Assembly: GCA_016844485.1 (NCBI GenBank)
Contig: JAENIZ010000037.1
Location: forward strand, 1 to 9,645
Origin: Gammaproteobacteria bacterium
GTDB taxonomy: Bacteria; Pseudomonadota; Gammaproteobacteria; Eutrophobiales; Eutrophobiaceae
Direction: 5' to 3'
DNA length: 9,645 nucleotides
Below, piece after piece: positions 1 through 5,659 of this stretch (within the stretch, counting starts at the first letter, position 1; each line of letters begins with the position of its first letter). The notes beneath the pieces were generated by a model, which did not search any database, was not told the origin of the DNA, and saw nothing but the letters and a program-made list of their open reading frames with translations. Made by a program: the position numbers and the translations under genes.

Positions 1-223
1 GGGAGGCACCATTCATATCAGCGGGGAATATCATGAAAACTCTATTGTCATCAGCATTGACAACCCTTTACCACCACAAGGCCACGCTGACCAGCATGTT
101 GGCAACAAATTTGCACAGGATAATGTGCAACAACGCCTTTCCGCATGTTTTGGCAATCAGGCCAGATTACATACCCACATTACGGATGGCCGCTATCATG
201 CCCGGTTAACCATTCCTTACGCG
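1..223 (+). CDS. algZ: AlgZ/FimS-type sensor histidine kinase, C-terminal ATPase end (partial, fused in frame to the next gene)
   Basis: Codons from base 2 read 74 residues without a stop, starting GGTIHISGEY. This is the end of a GHKL ATPase domain as found in LytS/AlgZ-family membrane sensor kinases, which phosphorylate a LytTR-type regulator. Visible landmarks are the strand followed by IDNPLP (G1/N-box area), then GNKFAQDNVQQRLSACFG (a degenerate G2 box, with GNKFAQDN in place of a normal GxGxGLxN) and the closing strand GRYHARLTIP. The degenerate glycine box is what I recall of the AlgZ/FimS group, and the regulator that follows is AlgR-like, so I prefer AlgZ over other LytS relatives. 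The gene is open at the left edge. The odd point is the right end: no stop codon comes before the regulator's ATG at 224, so both may be one polypeptide. Family assignment is fairly sure; the symbol rests mainly on context. Confidence 0.72.
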
Positions 224-964
224 ATGAAGATACTGATCGTTGATGATGAGGCACTGGCCCGGGGACGGTTAATCAGCCTGATCGCTGAATTAAACAGCGG
301 TGATGTGATCAGCGAGGCCGAGCACGGTCTGGCAGCCTTGGAGATAGTCAGACATGAATCTCCTGATGTTGTGTTATTGGATATTCGCATGCCGCTCATG
401 GACGGACTGGAGGTGGCTCATCATTTGTCAGGACTTGAAACACCGCCTGCAGTGATCTTTACCACCGCATATCAGGACCATGCACTGGAGGCCTTTGATA
501 CCAGCGCCGTAGATTATCTGCTCAAGCCGGTACGCAAGGAACGGTTATACCAGGCGTTACAACGTGCGAAGGTACTTCAGCGCGCGCGTATTGCTGAACT
601 ACGCGCACAAGATAATATTGCCCGGCCCCGTACCCATCTGAGCGCCGTCGTGGCAGGCAATATTCAGCTTGTTCCAGTCAATAATATTCGCTATCTGAAA
701 GCTGAACAGAAATACGTCATTGCCGCCTGGCCGGGTGGTGAATTGTTATTGGATGAATCCCTGAAGTCTCTGGAACAGGAATTTCATGTGGAATTTATAC
801 GGATACACCGCAATGCCCTGATTGCGCTTCAATATATTGAGGCCCTGAAAAAAGACAATGAGGATAATGTAACAATACGTCTGCGTGGAATGCCGATCGA
901 GCTACAGGTCAGCCGCCGGCATATCAGCCTTGTCAGAAAAATCCTTAAATCCCCCGGACATTGA
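224..964 (+). CDS. algR: AlgR-like LytTR-family response regulator
   Basis: 246 residues from the ATG at 224, close to the usual AlgR length. The receiver domain (about 1-118) has the acidic pair D7/D8, phospho-acceptor D53 in LLDIRMP, T80/T81 and K101 in LLKP. The LytTR DNA-binding domain (about 138-244) shows NNIRYLKAEQKYV, FIRIHRNALI and a closing LQVSRRHISLV. Such proteins bind promoter DNA as dimers when phosphorylated by the partner kinase; in Pseudomonas AlgR controls alginate and type IV pilus genes. An in-frame GTG at 125 lies inside the kinase domain and is not a credible start. ATG 224 fits the receiver domain exactly but has no Shine-Dalgarno sequence (CATTCCTTACGCG precedes it), which fits either translation coupled to the kinase or a true kinase-regulator fusion. 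The stop is only 3 nt from the end of the convergent gshA, so the usual hemC neighbour is absent. Confidence 0.88.
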   Translation: MKILIVDDEALARGRLISLIAELNSGDVISEAEHGLAALEIVRHESPDVVLLDIRMPLMDGLEVAHHLSGLETPPAVIFTTAYQDHALEAFDTSAVDYLLKPVRKERLYQALQRAKVLQRARIAELRAQDNIARPRTHLSAVVAGNIQLVPVNNIRYLKAEQKYVIAAWPGGELLLDESLKSLEQEFHVEFIRIHRNALIALQYIEALKKDNEDNVTIRLRGMPIELQVSRRHISLVRKILKSPGH

Positions 965-967
965 TAC

Positions 968-2248
968 TTACTTGATCATTTCCCGTGCTGCAGCCAGTAA
1001 TGCCAGCCGCGCAATCACACCATAGGCATAAAACCGGTTGGGATGTGCATCCGGTGCCATGGTTTTCTCCGGGGAAATACAACAATCATCAAACGCAAGT
1101 GGTTCAAACCGCATCCCGGGAGAATTGAGATTTTCATTTGCCAAACGCGTGGAATGCACCCGGTAAAAACCACCCACGACATTATGATCGATCATATAGA
1201 CTACCGGCTCCGCCACCATCCCCGCATCACCCCAGGTTTCATAGGTGTATACACCCTCCTGAATGAGGACCTTGCTGACCTTTTGTCCTTCCTTGATGGT
1301 GGCCATGCGCGTGCGCTGCTTGCGATTCAGTGAGCTGATCTCATCGGGACTTTTAATCGTCATCACACCCATTCCATAGGTGCCGGTATCTGCCTTGACC
1401 ATGACGAAGGGTTGGCACTTGACATCATATTTATCATATTTTTCCTGAATGGCTTTAAGCAGCCTTTCGACATTTATTGACAGACACGCCTCGCCTTCCC
1501 GTTTCATGAAATCAATTTCGCCACAGTTTCGAAACATCGGGGTAATCAGCCAGGGATCAATATCAATCCGGCTTGAAAACTCCTCTGCGACTGTCTGGTA
1601 ATGTGCAAAATGATCGGACTTTAATCGATTGGACAAGCCCATTTGTAACGGTGGTGTTATTCGTTGCTCCAGATCTTCCAATAACGCGGGGCGCCCCGAG
1701 GACAGATCATTATTCAAGATCACCAGTTCCGGAGTAAAACCATCAACACTGATATGTTTTCCTTCACGCACCAGTGGCTCGAGATGCAGCGAACCCCCTG
1801 ATGTGAGCGGTATATCCATCGGCTTATCGAGGTCCAGTAATGTTGATCCCAGCCGGACTTCGAAACCGGCTTTTTCCACAATCTCCTGCAATGCCGCCAG
1901 GTTCTCGAAATAAAACTGATTACGGCTATGGTTTTCCGGAATAATCAGGATACGATCAATTTTTGTATTCATGCGCTCTATCGCCTGCTGTACCGATTGA
2001 ATACACAGAAATTGAAAGGCGGGATTCAGGTTATTAAACCCCGCTGGAAAGAGATTGGTATCCACGGGCGCAATCTTGAAACCGGCATTACGTATGTCCA
2101 CCGAGGCGTAAAACGGTGCGGAAGTCTGGCGCCATTGACTGCGGAACCAGGATTCAATATCCGGCTGATGCTCCTGGAGATGGCTTTCCACTTTATGTAA
2201 CGGTCCACTCAGGGCAGTGGTGAGATGTGGAACAGGTTGTGTGGACAT
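968..2248 (-). CDS. gshA: Glutamate-cysteine ligase, ferrooxidans-type (GshA family)
   Basis: About 426 residues. It joins L-glutamate and L-cysteine with ATP to give gamma-glutamylcysteine, the first step of glutathione synthesis, in the cytoplasm. I recognise the proteobacterial GshA family first named from Acidithiobacillus ferrooxidans, which is unrelated in sequence to E. coli GshA. Landmarks, numbered from the upstream TTG at 2257, are DTNLFPAGFNNL (66-77), the nucleotide-binding stretch VKADTGTYGMGVM (287-299), LIQEGV (331-336) and AEPVVYMID (349-357). Possible starts are TTG 2257, ATG 2254 and ATG 2248. None has a clear ribosome binding site, and I chose 2248 because MSTQPVPHLTTAL looks like the natural family N-terminus. 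The gene lies about 50 nt downstream of rsmE on the same strand and is probably cotranscribed with bioA-rsmE. No gshB is visible in the window. Confidence 0.9.
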   Translation of the reverse strand: MSTQPVPHLTTALSGPLHKVESHLQEHQPDIESWFRSQWRQTSAPFYASVDIRNAGFKIAPVDTNLFPAGFNNLNPAFQFLCIQSVQQAIERMNTKIDRILIIPENHSRNQFYFENLAALQEIVEKAGFEVRLGSTLLDLDKPMDIPLTSGGSLHLEPLVREGKHISVDGFTPELVILNNDLSSGRPALLEDLEQRITPPLQMGLSNRLKSDHFAHYQTVAEEFSSRIDIDPWLITPMFRNCGEIDFMKREGEACLSINVERLLKAIQEKYDKYDVKCQPFVMVKADTGTYGMGVMTIKSPDEISSLNRKQRTRMATIKEGQKVSKVLIQEGVYTYETWGDAGMVAEPVVYMIDHNVVGGFYRVHSTRLANENLNSPGMRFEPLAFDDCCISPEKTMAPDAHPNRFYAYGVIARLALLAAAREMIK

Positions 2249-2297
2249 GATCATCAAACGTATTAAGTGGGTACGGTACTATTCTACAGCATAATCA

Positions 2298-3029
2298 TTA
2301 ACACATATCACCCCACAGTGCCTGGCATGCGCTTATTGCCGCTAATGCAGCCGTCTCGGTGCGCAAAATACGAGGCCCAAGTGCCACTGGTTGATAGCCT
2401 TTTTGCTGTGCATGTATTATTTCATTATCTGCGAATCCACCTTCAGGTCCTGCCAGGAGTGTAAGTGAGTGCCGGGGTTTATCAAGTTGAGACAAACGGG
2501 ATGTTGTGACTGGATGCAGGATTATTTTTAAATCATTGTTATCGTCATCCAGCCAATCTGCCAGCGTTTCAGTATGGGTGAGAACAGGGAGCCGATTGCG
2601 GCCGCATTGTTCACATGCGCTGATGATGATCCTGCGCCAGTGTTGATAACGCTTTTCCTGCCGGTCTCTGTTTAATCTGACGCTACTGTGTTCGCTGAAA
2701 ACAGGAACAATCTGTTTGACGCCAAGTTCCACCGCTTTCTGCAGGGTATAGTCCATGTGTTGACCCCGGGAAATCCCCTGAGCCAAAGTAATATCAAGAT
2801 GTGACTCCCGCTCTTCATCTAAATGAGCAATAACCTGTACTTCAACATTGTGTTTATTAATACGCAGGATTTCTGCATCGTATTGCCCCCCCTGACCATT
2901 AAACAAGATAATCTGCTGGCCTGTTTGCATACGTAAAACATGTGCAATATGATGGGCTGCATCATCCGGCAATAAACACATTGCATCTACATGCAACGGC
3001 TGATCCAAAAATATCCTCGTCCTGCGCAT
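2298..3029 (-). CDS. rsmE: 16S rRNA (uracil1498-N3)-methyltransferase RsmE
   Basis: 243 residues, the normal RsmE length. The enzyme uses S-adenosylmethionine to methylate N3 of U1498 in helix 44 of 16S rRNA in the assembled 30S subunit. An N-terminal PUA-like domain (about 1-70, with HHIAHVLRMQTG) precedes a SPOUT/trefoil-knot methyltransferase domain. Diagnostic pieces are SRGQHMDYTLQKAVELGV (88-105), SEHSSVRL (112-119), the knot motif AGPEGGF (193-199) and LGPRILRTETAAL (217-229). The start ATG lies 9 nt after the bioA stop codon, with only a poor ribosome binding site, so translation is likely coupled to bioA. Linkage of rsmE with glutathione genes also occurs in E. coli (rsmE next to gshB), and bioA next to rsmE occurs in Pseudomonas, as I recall. 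Confidence 0.95.
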   Translation of the reverse strand: MRRTRIFLDQPLHVDAMCLLPDDAAHHIAHVLRMQTGQQIILFNGQGGQYDAEILRINKHNVEVQVIAHLDEERESHLDITLAQGISRGQHMDYTLQKAVELGVKQIVPVFSEHSSVRLNRDRQEKRYQHWRRIIISACEQCGRNRLPVLTHTETLADWLDDDNNDLKIILHPVTTSRLSQLDKPRHSLTLLAGPEGGFADNEIIHAQQKGYQPVALGPRILRTETAALAAISACQALWGDMC

Positions 3030-3038
3030 CAGTAATCA

Positions 3039-4385
3039 TCAATCCCGTGTGGCCAGATCAATCCCTTCTTTTGCAACATTGACAACCGTTTCGATTTGCT
3101 CCGGGGTAATGATATAGGGTGGCATCAGATAGATCACATTCCCGAGCGGACGTAACAGAACACCCTTGCCGAGCGCATGCCGGTATACCTTGAGTCCGCG
3201 GCGTTCCTGCCAGGGATAAGGCTCACGGCTTTTCTTGTCTTTAATCATTTCAATGGCGAGGATCATGCCGTGCTGACGCACTTCCGCAACATATGGATGC
3301 TCCTGCAGGTCTTCAGTCAAGTCATGCATACACTTCGCAAGTGTGACATTATTTTCAAGCACCGGTTGCCCGGCAAAGATATCCAGCGTGGCAAGTGCGG
3401 CGCTACAACCCAATGGATTGCCGGTATAGCTATGCGAATGCAGAAACGCTGTCAGATTCTCATAATCATCATAGAACGCACGATATATTTCGTCGGTCAT
3501 CAATGTCACTGCAAGCGGCAGATAACCACCCGTCAATCCCTTGGATAAGCACATGAAGTCAGGTGAAATATCGGCCTGTTCGCAGGCGAACATCGTCCCG
3601 GTGCGTCCGAAACCTACGGCGATTTCATCTGCTATCAAGTGTATTCCATACCGATCACAGGCAGCACGGAGCAGGGAGAGATATGCGGGATGATACATAC
3701 GCATATAGCCTGCACATTGCACCAACGGCTCTATTATCACAGCACATACTTCTTCAGCATGGCGGACCAAAAGTGTTTCCATTGCCGCAAACTGCTGCCG
3801 GCTGTGTGCCTCCCATGAGACACCCGGTTCCCGATCAAAACAGTCCGGGGAAGGGGCAACGATGGTATCCAGTAACAACGGCCCATAAATCTCCCTGTAT
3901 AAGGGAACGTTACCTACAGACAATGCACCGAGCGTTTCGCCGTGATAACTGTTATCAATACTGATAAAGCGTGTTTTTTTATATTGTCCAAGATTACGCC
4001 AGTAATGAAAACTCATCTTCAGCGCGACCTCAACCGCTGACGAACCGTTATCTGCATAAAAACAGCGACTGAGTCCTTCAGGCGTGATCTGAACCAATCG
4101 TTCAGACAGCGTTATCACCGGTTCATGGGAAAACCCTGCCAGGATCACATGTTCCAGTTTATCAAGCTGCGCCTTGATTGCCGCATTGATCCGCGGATTG
4201 GCATGTCCAAAAAGATTTACCCACCAGGAACTGATCGCATCAATATAACGTTTGCCGTCAACATCTTCTATCCAGACACCCTCACCACGTTGAATCAGGA
4301 TGAGCGGCAGGGTTTCATGATCTTTCATCTGCGTACATGGATGCCAGAGTACGGCTAAATCACGATCAACAAAATTTGAATTCAT
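3039..4385 (-). CDS. bioA: Adenosylmethionine-8-amino-7-oxononanoate aminotransferase (biotin synthesis)
   Basis: 448 residues, a full-length class III PLP aminotransferase. BioA transfers the amino group of S-adenosylmethionine to 7-keto-8-aminopelargonate to give 7,8-diaminopelargonate. Landmarks are LWHPCTQMKDHE (13-24, matching the WHPY/CTQM substrate-site motif), WWVNLFGHANP (54-64), ADNGSSAVEVALKM (111-124, PLP phosphate site), SYHGETLGALSVG (146-158), ADEIAVGFGRTG (252-263, with the PLP-ring Asp253), the Schiff-base lysine K282 in CLSKGLTGG, and HSYTGNPLGC (318-327). The methionine start fits the family N-terminus, although no clear Shine-Dalgarno is seen. It heads a tight group with rsmE and gshA. 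Other bio genes are not in the window, so biotin synthesis is split in this genome. A 71-nt gap with an inverted repeat separates it from rsd. Confidence 0.96.
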   Translation of the reverse strand: MNSNFVDRDLAVLWHPCTQMKDHETLPLILIQRGEGVWIEDVDGKRYIDAISSWWVNLFGHANPRINAAIKAQLDKLEHVILAGFSHEPVITLSERLVQITPEGLSRCFYADNGSSAVEVALKMSFHYWRNLGQYKKTRFISIDNSYHGETLGALSVGNVPLYREIYGPLLLDTIVAPSPDCFDREPGVSWEAHSRQQFAAMETLLVRHAEEVCAVIIEPLVQCAGYMRMYHPAYLSLLRAACDRYGIHLIADEIAVGFGRTGTMFACEQADISPDFMCLSKGLTGGYLPLAVTLMTDEIYRAFYDDYENLTAFLHSHSYTGNPLGCSAALATLDIFAGQPVLENNVTLAKCMHDLTEDLQEHPYVAEVRQHGMILAIEMIKDKKSREPYPWQERRGLKVYRHALGKGVLLRPLGNVIYLMPPYIITPEQIETVVNVAKEGIDLATRD

Positions 4386-4423
4386 TAGTTTAGTAAAGGC
4401 CGGGGGATAAAAATATATTCAGG

Positions 4424-4440
4424 GCTAAACTCTGTTTAGC
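4424..4440. repeat. Perfect inverted repeat upstream of bioA
   Basis: GCTAAAC TCT GTTTAGC is a 7-bp perfect inverted repeat with a 3-nt centre in the 71-nt gap between the end of rsd and the start of bioA. On the minus strand it is followed by CCTGAATATATTTTTATCC, so the T-run is not directly next to the stem and it is at best a weak terminator for rsd. Its place about 40 nt before the bioA ATG also suits an operator. It does not match the long-spaced BirA operator. The function is unknown. Confidence 0.5.
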
Positions 4441-4456
4441 AAATCGGGCAATTATA

Positions 4457-4882
4457 TTATTTCAGTATCCTGGAAATCAGCTGATCTTCCATTTCAATAC
4501 GGGTTGTTAATGCCTCTCCAAGTATTGATAAATCTATATGGAGATTATTTAACCCTGTTTTTTTTCTTTCTGAGTTATATTTTGAACTGAATTCAAGCGC
4601 AACCTGTGTAGATTGTTCGATCTTCGGATATAAGGTTCTGGCCATGTCCGCGATAGGCCTTCGTCTTTCCTTGCCCTGGGAAATACGCTCATAAAGACCA
4701 AAATGTCCCGCTGCAATATAGTCAACCAGCACCTGGCAAAATTCTTCCAATAAGTCTTTATCCGGGCCATCTGCATTGCCAAGCTTGAGTTTTGAGGTCT
4801 GCAATAATAACGCAAGCAATTGTTTGCGTTCATTCAACATGTTGTCGATAAGTTGATTAACGGGACTTCGGCGTTCAAGCAT
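4457..4882 (-). CDS. rsd: Rsd/AlgQ family regulator of RNA polymerase sigma-70
   Basis: 141 residues, slightly shorter than E. coli Rsd (158). Rsd/AlgQ proteins bind region 4 of sigma-70 and sequester it, helping the switch to alternative sigma factors; AlgQ also influences alginate expression in Pseudomonas. The central signature FCQVLVDYIAAGHFGLYERI (48-67) matches the FCQSLVDYLSAGHF-YERI signature of E. coli Rsd closely, and the C-terminal helix with LGEALTTRIEMEDQLI (121-136) matches LGEALEARFVLEDKLI. The protein is all-helical by appearance, and the middle, KERRRPIADMARTLYPKIEQ, replaces the E. coli linker. ATG 4882 lacks a Shine-Dalgarno. A possible promoter lies 42-70 nt upstream. In Pseudomonas algQ is also near algZR, so the linkage to algR here (about 3.5 kb) may be old. 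Whether to call it rsd or algQ cannot be settled from sequence. Confidence 0.9.
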   Translation of the reverse strand: MLERRSPVNQLIDNMLNERKQLLALLLQTSKLKLGNADGPDKDLLEEFCQVLVDYIAAGHFGLYERISQGKERRRPIADMARTLYPKIEQSTQVALEFSSKYNSERKKTGLNNLHIDLSILGEALTTRIEMEDQLISRILK

Positions 4883-4923
4883 ATCATCAAGTTACATATT
4901 ATTGGTTTCTTACGGCTAGTACA

Positions 4924-4952
4924 TTTTTAACAGCCTCAGTATAAGATGACAA
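4924..4952 (-). promoter_or_regulatory. Candidate sigma-70 promoter for rsd
   Basis: On the minus strand TTGTCA (4952-4947, five of six matches to the -35 consensus) is followed after 17 nt by TAAAAA (4929-4924, four of six to the -10). A start near 4917 would give a leader of about 35 nt before the rsd ATG. It sits in the 75-nt gap between the lipoprotein gene and rsd, with the -35 next to the lipoprotein stop codon. This is pattern matching only. Confidence 0.3.
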
Positions 4953-4957
4953 GCGGC

Positions 4958-5629
4958 TTATAATGAAGGCTCCGGTTTCCATCCGTTTTCCCAGATCGTC
5001 AACGGCAGTACAAAGGGCGGTTCACCATTATCAAGGAACCAGGAATCAACTGCATAGCGTATTCCGTTTTCTATATCACGTATCACAGCAGTGAAATGCG
5101 GAGCCTGGAAACTGGAAATGCCACGGCTGGTTCTCTGATCAACCACATGCCAGCGTAGCAAGCCGTCGCCCTGCAGCATAGTCAAATATACTGTTGTATT
5201 GGTTGACTCATCAACACAATCCATCTGTCCTTCAAGCCCCAGGCCCTGAAAATTTTCTCCTTTATCATTTGCGGTCCCTGTCTTCTTGCCCACAATATGT
5301 TCAAGCATTCCGACGGCAATACGTATTTGTTCACGTTCCCGCTGCGGTGACCCTGCAGGTGGATCGAAAAATTGTCTGATTATGTCCCACTCCTCCTTGT
5401 CCAGACTGACATGGGCACAATTTTGGCAGGTGTGCCCGTAGCAAATGGAAAATTCAGATGGTACAGGTTGCGCTATAAATAGCGAATTCCTTGTATCCAT
5501 TATATTCTTGCTATCGCGTATGGGAGTGACAGATGAAGTATCATTATCCGGCATGGGTGAAACGGCGCCACACCCCGTGAGATAGTACCCAATAATTGTA
5601 ATAACAAGTATTCTTATACACACCAGCAT
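4958..5629 (-). CDS. Predicted lipoprotein of unknown function with a transglutaminase-like Cys-His-Asp pattern
   Basis: 223 residues. The N-terminus MLVCIRILVITIIGYYLTGC is a lipoprotein signal with lipobox LTGC, so the mature protein begins at Cys20. Residue +2 is Gly rather than Asp, which predicts the outer membrane. A low-complexity linker (21-58) leads to a globular domain (60-223). Its strongest stretches are CYGHTCQNC (63-71), QMDCVDESTNTTVYL (135-149), APHFTAVIRD (176-185) and RYAVDSWFLDNGEPP (191-205). I recall similar conserved hypothetical proteins in gammaproteobacteria but no named function. The order Cys138, His178, Asp195, with a helix after the Cys and the His and Asp on strands, resembles transglutaminase-like/BTLCP peptidases; this is inference. 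The start codon is 30 nt from the divergent Ser/Thr kinase ATG, so the two may share control. No ribosome binding site is seen. Confidence 0.8.
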   Translation of the reverse strand: MLVCIRILVITIIGYYLTGCGAVSPMPDNDTSSVTPIRDSKNIMDTRNSLFIAQPVPSEFSICYGHTCQNCAHVSLDKEEWDIIRQFFDPPAGSPQREREQIRIAVGMLEHIVGKKTGTANDKGENFQGLGLEGQMDCVDESTNTTVYLTMLQGDGLLRWHVVDQRTSRGISSFQAPHFTAVIRDIENGIRYAVDSWFLDNGEPPFVLPLTIWENGWKPEPSL

Positions 5630-5645
5630 CGTTTACTGAATAACA

Positions 5646-5651
5646 TATAAT
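5646..5651 (+). promoter_or_regulatory. Perfect -10 element (TATAAT) just before the kinase start; leaderless mRNA likely
   Basis: TATAAT lies 8 nt upstream of the kinase ATG at 5660. A transcript starting at the usual distance (about 7 nt) would begin at or within 2 nt of the ATG, leaving no leader, and no Shine-Dalgarno is present. There is no good -35 at 16-18 nt (CCAGCA at 5623-5628). The sequence lies in the 30-nt divergent gap, and the opposite strand reads ATTATAT, so weak transcription in the other direction is possible. Confidence 0.4.
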
Positions 5652-5659
5652 CCGTCTTT

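Noticed and set aside
125..223. GTG at 125 as the start of the response regulator gene
   Set aside because: The residues before ATG 224 are clearly the end of a sensor-kinase ATPase domain, and the same frame is open back to the window edge, so 125 is an internal codon.
1043..2208. Open frames antisense to gshA
   Set aside because: They lie opposite a well-conserved enzyme gene, show no recognisable protein pattern and have no ribosome binding sites; they are shadow frames.
4424..4440. BirA operator for bioA
   Set aside because: BirA sites have half-sites like TTGTAAAC separated by about 15 nt; here the arms are 3 nt apart and the sequence differs.
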